A stretch of DNA of 64,000 bases from G965237725 sp965237725 (GTDB taxonomy: Bacteria; Pseudomonadota; Gammaproteobacteria; Arenicellales; Poriferihabitantaceae): positions 2,542,001 through 2,606,000 of the forward strand of contig OZ250151.1 of the NCBI GenBank assembly GCA_965237725.1, in the 5' to 3' direction. Every line of letters begins with the position of its first letter. Position 1 is the stretch's first letter. The notes under the pieces were generated by a model. It was given only the letters and a program-made list of their open reading frames with translations, made no database searches and had not been told where the DNA came from. This document shows positions 29,901 to 36,521 of the stretch, piece by piece. The position numbers and the translations under genes were made by a program.

Positions 29901-32359
29901 GAGATGGAACCGATACTCAGGTTTCCTAAGGTAACTACGTAAGTACCCACCAGCACACAGGTCGCGGCAGGTGCGACAACAGGGCAGACGATCTGATTCG
30001 GGGTTATGAGCGGATCGGATACCACGACTACGGTAGCGTTTGAGCCGCCGGTATTGGTTGCAGTGATGGTATAGGTCAGCGTATCGCCCACGGATACCGT
30101 TCCGCTGCCGTCTTCGTCAGCATTGGCAGGCACAGTCTTATCCAGCGTTAATGCCGCGGGTTGGGCCTCCACTGTGGTGTCCACCTGATTGGAGTTTTGT
30201 GACGCAGTTTGTAAACTTTGTACCGATGCGGTATTCGATAACGTCCCTACATCAGCGAGTTGCACGACATAAGTGCCGGTAAGAACGCAGGTTCCCGCTG
30301 GTGTCACGACGCTGGCACAAATATTTTGAGTCGGCGTAAGTAAAGGATCACTCACGGTAACATTATTCAGGGTGATGGGGCCGGTATTGGTGGCCGTGAT
30401 CACATATTCCAAAGTATCCCCTGGGGTGATACTACTGGAGCCGTCAGCATCATTCTGTAATGTAGGTGCAGCTTTTACCAGACTTAATGACCCCGATGAA
30501 GCAGCTACCGGTGTAACCAAATTGTCTGTCTCTGGACCACCCGGGTGGGTGCTATTTGCGCTCCCTGTATTTGAGATAGATCCCGCGGTAGCGTCAGCAG
30601 CAGTAACCACGTAGTCTCCTATCAATTGGCAGTTACCACCACCCGCGGCCAATACAACGGTGTTACAGGTATTGCTGGTAGGGGCTGGAATCAACGGATC
30701 GCTGGCCACGACGTCGGTCGCGGGTGAACCGCCAGTATTGGTAACCGTAATGGTGTACTCCAAGGTATCGCCCGGAGTGACTGAAGCAGAGGCATCTTCG
30801 TCGGCGTTATTACTTAGGATTTTGGAGACAGTTAATACTGCGGGGGTAACCACTGGGGTCACTAGGGTATCGTCGTCGGTCGCCGCATTGTCGCTGGTCG
30901 CTGTGGCCGTATTCGAAATCTGGGTCGCCGTTACATCTGCTGCCAGAACCTGATAGGTACCGACCAGTTGACAAGTGGCGGCGGCTGCCAGGATCACACC
31001 ATTACAGGTATTGATACTGGGTGTTGGGATTAATGGATCACTGGCTACCACATTATTGGCATTCTGTCCGCCTGTATTCTCAACGGTAATGGTATAGGTC
31101 AGTGTATCGTTTAGCGTAACCGTCGCACTGCCGTCTTCGTCGGCGCTGCTGGTCAATACTTTTGTGACCGTAAGCGCGGCAGCTGGAGGAGTGACCACTG
31201 TGGTTACTACGCTATCGTTGGTAGCCGCCGTTTCTGTGCTGTTTGCGGTTACGGTATTAGAAATGGTACCCGCGATTCCATCTGCCGCCGTGACCACATA
31301 GGTACCGATCAATTGGCAGGTTGCAGCCGATGCCAAGGACCCGCCTGCGCAGGTGTCGTTAGAGACCACAAATCCGGGCAGGGGATCATTCACAGTGACA
31401 TTGTTCAGTGTGATATCTCCCTCATTAGTCACCGTCGAGGTATAGGTCAGGGTATCGCCTTCTGAGATCGTGCCGCTGCCGTCGGCGTCATTGGTTAATG
31501 CCGGTGGATCGGATTTGACAACTGAGATTTCGGCAATAGGGGTATTGACGGGATTGGAATCCTGAGCCGTGGGGGTCTCCGTGCTCACCACATTGGCGGT
31601 GTTGGTGATGGTGCCATCACCCGCTTGGACGGTATAGGTTCCCACCAAGACACAGGTTGCGCTGGGTGCAACACTGGCGCAGTTTTCGGGGCTACCGGTT
31701 AACAATGGATCGGTAACCACAACAGCGTTGGCGGTGTCGGTACCGGTGTTGGTGGCGATAACGGTATAGGTTAAGACGTCGCCGACGTTGACTACCCCAA
31801 TTGCACCGCCGTCGGTGGTGATGGTCGGTGGATCTGACTTAACGATGGTCCAGGTGACATTGGCGGGTGGGGTATAGTCGATGGTGAAGGATGCGGCTTG
31901 TATAATGTTGTCGTGCTCAGTGGCGCAACCTGGTGCGGTTTCACCAAAATCAATAGCATCATCCCAAACGAAGGTATAAGTACCAAGCGCAGTTCCCGAC
32001 ACACCAGGAGATCCTGTCTGGTTATTGGTGCCAGGTGCATTTCCGCCGAAAGTCCCAGTGCCCAGGGTGAATAACGCACCCCCTGGATAGGTTCCACTTA
32101 GTGAAATTTCCGATAGCCAGTCTGCGGAGGCAACGGTGACGTCATAGGAATAGGAATTGAGCGTCGAACCCGCCGGGATGCCATCTCCCGTGGTTAGTGT
32201 GACGCTTTGGGTCACCCCTTCATCGTCAAAACAAACCGTCGGTGGGCTAAAGGTATGGGTGAATAAAACTGCATGGGAAGCACTTGACCACAACCCAGAT
32301 ACCAAAAGAGAAAGCATCCCAAACAGGATGCCACTGCGCTTCGAGACAATTGCACGCAT
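23942..32359 (-). CDS. Giant secreted multidomain protein (DUF11, SdrD-B-like, GEVED), copy 2
   Basis: A 2805-residue protein with a signal sequence (to SSASHA at about 29). In order it has an N-terminal beta domain homologous to that of giant 1 and six tandem DUF11-like repeats of about 110-120 residues, recognised by GDTLTYTITVTNTG and VVVSDPL. These are followed by a 500-residue region resembling IgGFc-binding N-terminal domains (PVQVAMITGDICD), a seventh DUF11-like unit and six SdrD-B-like units (GAIGDRIWLDEDGDGEQD). Then come a GEVED-like domain (DGEVEDYRINF) and the same end module as giant 1. Several SdrD units carry inserted EF-hand-like loops such as VINGRIDVNGDGLITGADDG. It is probably a calcium-stiffened surface or matrix adhesin. 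The C25 gene follows directly. No covalent anchor signal is seen. Confidence 0.83.
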   Translation of the reverse strand: MRAIVSKRSGILFGMLSLLVSGLWSSASHAVLFTHTFSPPTVCFDDEGVTQSVTLTTGDGIPAGSTLNSYSYDVTVASADWLSEISLSGTYPGGALFTLGTGTFGGNAPGTNNQTGSPGVSGTALGTYTFVWDDAIDFGETAPGCATEHDNIIQAASFTIDYTPPANVTWTIVKSDPPTITTDGGAIGVVNVGDVLTYTVIATNTGTDTANAVVVTDPLLTGSPENCASVAPSATCVLVGTYTVQAGDGTITNTANVVSTETPTAQDSNPVNTPIAEISVVKSDPPALTNDADGSGTISEGDTLTYTSTVTNEGDITLNNVTVNDPLPGFVVSNDTCAGGSLASAATCQLIGTYVVTAADGIAGTISNTVTANSTETAATNDSVVTTVVTPPAAALTVTKVLTSSADEDGSATVTLNDTLTYTITVENTGGQNANNVVASDPLIPTPSINTCNGVILAAAATCQLVGTYQVLAADVTATQISNTATATSDNAATDDDTLVTPVVTPAVLTVSKILSNNADEDASASVTPGDTLEYTITVTNTGGSPATDVVASDPLIPAPTSNTCNTVVLAAGGGNCQLIGDYVVTAADATAGSISNTGSANSTHPGGPETDNLVTPVAASSGSLSLVKAAPTLQNDADGSSSITPGDTLEYVITATNTGPITLNNVTVSDPLLTPTQNICASVVTPAGTCVLTGTYVVQLADVGTLSNTASVQSLQTASQNSNQVDTTVEAQPAALTLDKTVPANADEDGSGTVSVGDTLTYTITATNTGGSNATVVVVSDPLITPNQIVCPVVAPAATCVLVGTYVVTLGNLSIGSISNTADVDSVETSTVMDTEVTEVFPAAGLEPTDVYYMPFPEDQVLTALSTIVPGGTTPPPDSETCGSTTVPAAPLRLYSSIVVLRNKTLIYFDHQEDDFEIDISSPLQSTTEIWGDGNLTNGVAPGVPTDLLDAGTIIQLDEPTIDPTTLDAVFDFDGGDKFAATNIISMTKANWADLTNTLLAGALEMYPTSQWGTSYEFPIGEDTFTGVTNEPFQYVGAAIMAQVDGTILNIDTDGDGTVDIVNQSIDEGESFYVNGGMNIGGTITSSQPVQVAMITGDICDNFESRFYTLFPTADWASSYYNPVSSPVADSTRVRFYNPNPASINILAREGDGTNAIYTVLSGDDGEHIQADGFGAQYCITTGTDPLTATCASTSSTFYAIASVDTDTPNNNGNGGIGDGDTFDWGITLVPQSSLTQQALVGLGFGHDPLLVSTENSSPVWVTADLLGGLTPVDGMITLCVDYENDGVDDLTFDVAPLASTQLRDPNDGDQTGMYIRVCDADAADQNAGVIAVAWGLDPTGASTGSPAIDVGTGIPNIAAIELKKISEVTQDANGDGLPNIGETLLYSIDVTNTGFVPLNPWTVVDNLDTSFLAYVENTTTVNPNDGSGAVAVADNGGGNTPFPLDDAGGEVPTPITAFILASGSTATIQYQVTVIDTPAAPDEICNTGSITVGTDTSSDEDCQVPSSNNSGAIGDRIWLDEDGDGEQDAGEDGIPNIVVELLADTNDDNIPDTVVATTTTDANGEYLFDNLVGGPYTVRVVDESIPPGLNNQTGDPDSTLDDETTVTLNSGEQIDTADFGYNYASSGDTDSPLSGALGAIGDRIWNDANGDGAQDPGELGIEGVTVQLEATLQILAAGIDTNGDGVVDTNDDGSFFDDGGSIVTVVDGLITSGNGVTINGITVVSGQLDLDGDGGIDADDVGSNAFPAGTTTTDATGNYIFDGQPAGVYTVTVTDDNSVLTGFTQTGDPDHFGTTGVNDGTTTTPIVLGPGDVFVNADFGYRNTALPDVSGTVYFDADADGANDIGSGDTAIPSVSVNLVETTVVTNGDVSSSLDTLDGYDVSINGRLDINGDGLVTAADDGYIGPYEVINGRIDVNGDGLITGADDGTLPLVIATTDTDSNGDYLFQDVPPGTYDVVVTDVAFNLVNLEQSGDVDEAGVCTVCDDQTSITVAALDIVDLDFGYLPAGHLAVDGLIGDTVYLDTNADGDQDAGEPGIQGVTVQLYADSNGNGVVDGGEQLIQSAITNDNGTYYFGGLDASDEDYIVIVDTTTLPGNGNGMTNTDDPDLGGAPDVGDSKSAVTLTPGSPNNLDQDFGYADTTPNTIGGTVWEDRNADGTLTDGTGGTDNETANGFAGVTVDLYEGATIVDGRLFTDTDNDGLMDDVFSGIFNRFNVINGFIDFDGSGSVDTNDDGWFKGYQIIDGQVDADGDGTVSDTDDDGILLGSKVGSTTTDSSGDYSFTGLPDGNYVVDVTDDNNVLGGYWKSEGSNTGQDNNSQGDPYPVQVSGGETDTTGDFGYYVDPGSIGNVVWEDTNNDGIRDVGENGISGTTVTLTITYPNGDTLIVTTTTDGSGNYSFDNLLLDEDYNGISGSPTYTISVDGPFEWTSTYDGSPDTTGIGNGTDDNADNNSGEQASPPQGGVDNTNDFGFIPLDYGDAPAANYGVSTHTVNNELFIGSVPDPDSANQPNANATGDDSDTQGDDEDGVNFRSPPNGFHSEIFADVDVVNNTGDDAFLCAWLDRWDSVGTAGGSFTASDTPDGLLGPCATIPDDGTNTNTFTFFWGPLEDAIGFTYARFRLCTTLSECNSPAGVASDGEVEDYRINFNFTTAVIIGDVELSSIAVSDFLAQIGVGDMSRSELLSLLEVWDPQAAAALVDADAASIVDALIAFLDPDGDGQVALFQWETLEEMGTIGFYAERQNEDGSWARINNKLLPGLVSAPLGGDYMLADPYALSGNTYSYRLIEVEATGQTKTYGSFELEMP

Positions 32360-32987
32360 AACTATATTATTCTGTAATTTGAATTATTTTTTTTGGTATT
32401 CTAAATTAGCAGCGCGCTCGTGATTACCCAAAACCGGTTCGAATTCTTACCTGCTTTGGGGTCGCTACCATTGGTAAACGACTGAGTCGAGTTTTTTCGC
32501 ATCACATAACCTTCACATATCTCGTTAGTGAACTTTGCTTATTTATGAAACCTCCGATCGTCTTTCCCGACGTGCGGTCTTTGCCGCTATTGACCGGTGA
32601 GTACCCGAAATTCACCGTACCAATTCCTTATATTTCTGACATTATCGCACCTATATTACAAACACGTCAACTTATGAACTCATAAGTGTTTCAATTTGTA
32701 ACAGTACAATAATTCACTATTTCAAAGAGTTACTGCAGATAAATGATTATTTTGACAGCGTTTTGCTGATTATTGGTTGGTTTGTATGGCGGATTTGACA
32801 GATTATTCCAATTTTGTAAATTTCATAATTTCGCTGTGGTTTTTTGAGTTCAATGAAAAAAGCCATGGCTTTTCGTCTATAGACCAAACCCACCATCAAC
32901 CGGCATAAAACTAGGGTTTATCCACAGGACGCCCTACCTCTCGGGCCGAAATTAAGAATTTTTGATGAGAACCGTTGGTGAATTAGA
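32360..32987. promoter_or_regulatory. Intergenic region and possible structured leader upstream of giant gene 2
   Basis: This 628-bp stretch has no supported gene. On the minus strand, at 32559-32616, three short hairpins stand in a row: GGTGA/TCACC (32596-32616), GCGG/CCGC with loop CAAAGA (32574-32587) and CGTC/GACG with loop GGGAAA (32559-32572). They are followed by ATCGGAGGTTT. The word AAACCTCCGAT (plus strand, 32548-32558) recurs upstream of giant gene 1, and TTTGTAACA occurs at 32695-32703. The layout suggests a structured 5' leader, but it does not match a riboswitch I can name. Confidence 0.35.
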
Positions 32988-33416
32988 CTAGCAATCTCCT
33001 AATCGCACCGTGGTCATATTCGATTCCATGGTCATGGTTTGTCCGCCAAAAGACATTTCCATGTTCATGGTTCCCTGGCCCGTTTCGCCATCGGTCTGAT
33101 AAACCCCGGTCATGGTGCTCTCACCACCTTCCATATTACATTCCATCGAAAATGTCAGGGTATCGCCGTCTAAATCGCTCGCGGTTAACTGGCATTGATC
33201 TCCATCATCCATCATTGATGCGGGGTCGAAGCTGTCTTCTACCAGGCATTCGGTGGAAGTTTTAGTTTGAGTGCCGGTCATGGAATTCGTGCTGGTAACC
33301 GTGGACTCCCACAATCCTGGGTTGATAGGTAGTACGTCAGCAGTAGCATGGTTGGCATGCATCAAAATTACCAGCGGAAATACAGCGGTAAATATGCCTG
33401 AAAGAATCTTTTTCAT
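32988..33416 (-). CDS. DUF3617 domain-containing exported protein
   Basis: About 142 residues from the ATG at 33416 (MKKILSGIF...); an upstream ATG at 33428 is possible. A signal sequence ends near HATA. The DUF3617 pattern is clear: INPGLWESTVTSTNSMTG, a conserved Cys in STECLVE, then repeated Met-rich strands TMTGVYQTDGE and TMTMESNMTT. The family is a periplasmic beta protein of unknown function, frequent in Proteobacteria. It is divergently oriented from the lyase gene at 33577. Confidence 0.85.
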   Translation of the reverse strand: MKKILSGIFTAVFPLVILMHANHATADVLPINPGLWESTVTSTNSMTGTQTKTSTECLVEDSFDPASMMDDGDQCQLTASDLDGDTLTFSMECNMEGGESTMTGVYQTDGETGQGTMNMEMSFGGQTMTMESNMTTVRLGDC

Positions 33417-33480
33417 TTGGGTTCCCATAAGTTGAAGAATGATCGGCTATGAGTATAGTTACCCTTTGAAGGAAAAACCA

Positions 33481-33508
33481 GTACGCGTACCCACGATCAA
33501 CCGTGGGT
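33481..33508. promoter_or_regulatory. Palindrome and hairpin in the divergent intergenic region
   Basis: A perfect 10-bp palindrome GTACGCGTAC (33481-33490) is followed by a hairpin ACCCACG/CGTGGGT (stem 33489-33508, loop ATCAAC). Both lie between the divergent DUF3617 and lyase genes. It could be an operator or leader element. Only the symmetry is seen. Confidence 0.3.
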
Positions 33509-33576
33509 TTATGCCTGGTCCCTAGTCGGGTTAGGTATAATGAGATTCAAACTACAAAGTATTAATTATTCAAACT

Positions 33577-34437
33577 ATGGCAAACAATCGAATAAAAACT
33601 ATTCTCGAAAAACACGGCGCCCTCACCTTTCCTGGGGTCTACGATACCTTGTCTGCAAAAATAGCTGAGCAGGTGGGTTTTCCCATGGCCTTTATTTCGG
33701 GTTATTCCCTTGCCGCTACCACTATTGGTGAACCGGATTTTGGTTTGTTGACCCAGACCGAAGTGGTTGAGCGTGCCCGGGCAATTTGTGGCAGCGTTTC
33801 CATTCCGATTATTGTTGATGCCGATACAGGTTATGGAAATCCGCTCAATGTGTTTCGTACCGTCGAGCAATTAATTGATGCAGGTGCTGCGGGTTGTTTT
33901 CTCGAGGATCAGGTATGGCCGAAGAAATGTGGTCACATGCGCAACAAGAAAGTCATTGAGCGCGAACAGTATTTACAAAAAGTACAGGCTGCGGTGGATG
34001 CGAAAAATGGCCGAGACTTTTTTATTGTGGCGCGCACCGACGCAGAGGCGGTGCATGGCCTGGATGAAGCAATCGAAAGAGTGACCGCCGCCAGGCTGAT
34101 CGGCGCGGACGGCAGTTTCGTCGAAGCGCCGGGATCACTTGCGCAAATGAAAGAGGTTGGCAAGCGGGTGCCCAAACCAATGGTAGCCAATATGATCGAA
34201 GGAGGCAAAACTCCGGTATTGCCAAAACAAGAACTCGAGGACATGGGGTTTCAGTTAATACTTTATCCTCTAACCGGTCTTTATGCCGCTGCAAAAACCA
34301 TGCGGGATTTCTATCACAAATTAAATACCGACGGCACCACCTTGGGCATGGAAGAAGGCCTGCTTGAATTCGAAGCTTTCAATGAGCTCATCGGCGTCGA
34401 ACAAAAATATGAAATGTCCAAAAAGTATGGCGATTGA
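33577..34437 (+). CDS. Isocitrate lyase/PEP mutase family enzyme
   Basis: A 286-residue (beta/alpha)8-barrel enzyme of the isocitrate lyase/PEP mutase superfamily. Metal-binding acids are in IIVDADTGYGNPLNVFRTV (about residues 77-95) and the catalytic loop reads LEDQVWPKKCGHM (about 109-121). The KKCGH motif with its Cys favours a C-C lyase (2-methylisocitrate, 2,3-dimethylmalate or oxaloacetate type) over a phosphonate mutase. Length fits the short lyases of this family. It stands alone on the plus strand, so context does not reveal the substrate. The aceA and prpB symbols would be over-assignments. Confidence 0.85.
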   Translation: MANNRIKTILEKHGALTFPGVYDTLSAKIAEQVGFPMAFISGYSLAATTIGEPDFGLLTQTEVVERARAICGSVSIPIIVDADTGYGNPLNVFRTVEQLIDAGAAGCFLEDQVWPKKCGHMRNKKVIEREQYLQKVQAAVDAKNGRDFFIVARTDAEAVHGLDEAIERVTAARLIGADGSFVEAPGSLAQMKEVGKRVPKPMVANMIEGGKTPVLPKQELEDMGFQLILYPLTGLYAAAKTMRDFYHKLNTDGTTLGMEEGLLEFEAFNELIGVEQKYEMSKKYGD

Positions 34438-34565
34438 ATTTTTGGTTTGGTGGATTCTTCGTTGCTCTAACCCGTGGATCCTTTCCTTCACTGCGTTCAG
34501 GACAGGCTCGTCCCTCCTCAGGATGACAGTGAAGTAAAATTCTTAGTCACTGTCATTCTGTCCTG

Positions 34566-34660
34566 CCACACGTGGACCCTTCGTTGCTACGCGCCTCAGG
34601 GTGACGGCGAAATAACAATTCCAGCTGTTATCATTCTCCCCCTAACCCGTCATTCTGAGC
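34566..34660 (+). repeat. 95-bp direct repeat, copy A (flanks GIY-YIG gene)
   Basis: This 95-bp unit matches 35149-35243 in the same orientation with one difference seen (TTA against TTG). It contains CACACGTGGACCCTTCG and ends in CCCGTCATTCTGAGC. Weaker similarity extends further upstream (CTCAGGATGAC-type words). The two copies bracket the GIY-YIG gene. Confidence 0.85.
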
Positions 34661-34706
34661 GTAGTGAAGAATCCATTTTGTTTTGACTGCCCCAATGATT
34701 GAGAGT

Positions 34707-35012
34707 TTATCCAATTATGTCTTGATACAAATCTTTCCATACCGGGTTTAACGATTCAATGAGTTTTATTTTTTTCTTTCTAACCCAACCTTTTATCTGT
34801 TTTTCCCGGGCTATGGCTGACACTATTTCTTCGGTAACTTCATACCAGACAAGGGTATGAACTTTATATTTTCGAGTGAACTCTGACCCAAACCCTTGTT
34901 TATGTTGCCAAATTCGTTTGGGCAGATTGGTTGTAACGCCAGTGTATATCGTGCCGTAAGGTTTGCTGGCGAGTATGTAAATAGAGGGAATTTTTCCATC
35001 CATTTGAATCAT
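34707..35012 (-). CDS. GIY-YIG nuclease-family protein (UPF0213-like)
   Basis: A 101-residue single-domain GIY-YIG protein. The signature appears as SIYILASKPYGTIYTGVT (about residues 10-27), with LPKRIWQHKQG carrying the conserved Arg and His, and IAREKQIKGWVRKKK carrying the conserved Glu. These small stand-alone members resemble the nuclease core of UvrC and homing enzymes, but their role is unknown. A GGA-rich site favours a start at 35003 (third Met-containing codon cluster) as much as 35012. The gene is flanked on both sides by 95-bp direct repeats, suggesting that the repeat-gene-repeat unit has moved or duplicated. Confidence 0.88.
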   Translation of the reverse strand: MIQMDGKIPSIYILASKPYGTIYTGVTTNLPKRIWQHKQGFGSEFTRKYKVHTLVWYEVTEEIVSAIAREKQIKGWVRKKKIKLIESLNPVWKDLYQDIIG

Positions 35013-35148
35013 CCTTGATTTGTGGGTTTGATTTATAACTCATGACTAACCGTGTTGCACGGTATTTTTTCACTTTTGATGGATCCTTCGTCGTTCCTTC
35101 TCAGGATAACGTTGAGATAACAATTACACTTGTTGTCATTCTGTTCTA

Positions 35149-35243
35149 CCACACGTGGACCCTTCGTTGCTACGCGCCTCAGGGTGACGGCGAAATAACA
35201 ATTCCAGCTGTTGTCATTCTCCCCCTAACCCGTCATTCTGAGC
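35149..35243 (+). repeat. 95-bp direct repeat, copy B (flanks GIY-YIG gene)
   Basis: Second copy of the unit at 34566-34660, same orientation, one mismatch seen. The rest of 35013-35389 is made of related words (GGATCCTTCGTCGTTCC, CTCAGGATGACAG, GAGCAGAGCGAAGAATCC) repeated several times. There is no coding potential in this 377-bp gap. Confidence 0.85.
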
Positions 35244-35389
35244 AGAGCGAAGAATCCACTTTTCCTGAGCTGCGCGAAGGATCCCAACACTGACTCAGAC
35301 CTAGGATTGGATCCTTCGTCGTTCCTCCTCAGGATGACAGTGAGATGGCGCGACTCAGGATGACGGCGAAAAAAATTATCTAGTCGCCG

Positions 35390-36166
35390 TCAACTGCATT
35401 TGCTATCGCCACAATTCAGGCAGGTCATGCAACCATCCATCAATACGGTTGCTTTTGTATTACACTTTGCACATAGAACGGCGCCTGCAGGAAAACCCCC
35501 GCCACCATCTTCTATCCCGGCCAGGGCATTGTCTGGGTGTGCAGTGTCTGAATGTGCATTGTCGGACTGCGCGCGGTCTTCGAATTCCTTGCGCTTTTCG
35601 TCCACCAGAGCCTGTTGGTGTTTATCCAGCCCTTTGTCCACAATCATGCCGATCATTTTTAAATGGGATTCAATGGCATCGCCAATTTCCGCAACCAGGG
35701 AAGGCATGAATTTTCCGCCGCGTTTAAAGTAACCGCCTTTGGGATCAAAAACACTCTGCAGCTCGTTAACCAGAAATGTAACATCTCCGCCTTTCCTGAA
35801 TACCGCGGAAATAATCAGGGTCAGCCCCGAGATCCACTGATAATGATCCATGTTTTTGGAGTTAATAAATATCTCGAACGGCCGACGTTTTTCATATGGC
35901 GTGCCCGGGTTCAAAAGTATATCGTTAATGGTGATATAAAAGGCATGCTCTGAAACTGGCGTTTTTATTTTATAGGTGCTGCCAATTAACATATCCGGGC
36001 GAACCACCTTTTCGTGCATTTGCACGATCTTGGCCTGTTCTGAACCGACCAAACCCGCAGACGAATCAATCGGTGCACTGGTCTGGACTACCGGTTTTTC
36101 TACTTCAATATCCCCAGGTTTGACTACATTATAGTCAACAATTTTTTTTTCTATTTTGATACTCAT
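35390..36166 (-). CDS. nrdJb: B12-dependent ribonucleotide reductase, small C-terminal subunit NrdJb
   Basis: A 258-residue protein matching the C-terminal piece of the split class II ribonucleotide reductase. It includes the TSCPD-like domain (YITINDILLNPGTPYEKRRPFEIFINS, about residues 76-102) and a C-terminal Cys cluster CAKCNTKATV...CMTCLNCGDSKCS. This cluster should act in re-reduction of the active site. AAGAAGAT precedes the ATG at 36166. It lies downstream of nrdJa on the same strand, separated by about 355 bp that contain a small open frame. Together the subunits make deoxyribonucleotides with adenosylcobalamin, with or without oxygen. Confidence 0.9.
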   Translation of the reverse strand: MSIKIEKKIVDYNVVKPGDIEVEKPVVQTSAPIDSSAGLVGSEQAKIVQMHEKVVRPDMLIGSTYKIKTPVSEHAFYITINDILLNPGTPYEKRRPFEIFINSKNMDHYQWISGLTLIISAVFRKGGDVTFLVNELQSVFDPKGGYFKRGGKFMPSLVAEIGDAIESHLKMIGMIVDKGLDKHQQALVDEKRKEFEDRAQSDNAHSDTAHPDNALAGIEDGGGGFPAGAVLCAKCNTKATVLMDGCMTCLNCGDSKCS

Positions 36167-36209
36167 ATTATCTTCTTAAATTCGGTCCAGGTTAAATCCT
36201 GGGCGATTA

Positions 36210-36413
36210 TTATAACTCTACTGGTTGATTGGGTCTTAGGAGATTGTCATCAAATAAATCGTCAAAAATATCATCCCCAAATAGATCATTATTCAACAAT
36301 GACTGCTGAACCTGATGGGGTGCCTCGGGCAATGGTTCCAGATTCATATTAAAGTTTATTCGTCGGTTGCGTTCACCGTTACGGGTATGATTTCGTTTGT
36401 TAACTTTTCTCAC
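36210..36413 (-). CDS. Small hypothetical protein between nrdJa and nrdJb
   Basis: A 67-residue open frame starting with GTG. The N-terminal 20 residues are strongly basic (RKVNKRNHTRNGERNRR) and the C-terminal half acidic (NDLFGDDIFDDLFDDNLL). It is on the same strand as, and between, the two nrdJ subunits, so it would be co-transcribed. I do not recognise a family and no convincing ribosome binding site is seen, so it may be a chance frame. Confidence 0.4.
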   Translation of the reverse strand: MRKVNKRNHTRNGERNRRINFNMNLEPLPEAPHQVQQSLLNNDLFGDDIFDDLFDDNLLRPNQPVEL

Positions 36414-36521
36414 AACTTAAATTCTCATGTTGATTTGGTTGAAAATAACAACGCCCTTACATCTACCTGATATCTGCCAGAAATTCGCCAGAAATTCGCC
36501 TGAGCAAATAGTTACTGCGTG

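Noticed and set aside
6009..32359. T9SS or sortase/exosortase substrates
   Set aside because: C25 proteases and giant proteins recall Bacteroidetes, but the C-termini show no T9SS domain, LPXTG, PEP-CTERM or GlyGly-CTERM signal, and the rest of the window is gammaproteobacterial.
24500..32400. CRISPR-like or satellite repeats
   Set aside because: The recurring DNA patterns are codons of repeated protein modules (DUF11, SdrD-B-like) in one long frame.
32547..32616. Cyclic-di-GMP (GEMM-I) riboswitch
   Set aside because: Hairpins and a GCAAAG loop hint at it, but the conserved flanking elements (GACGCAAAGCC and tetraloop receptor arm) cannot be placed.
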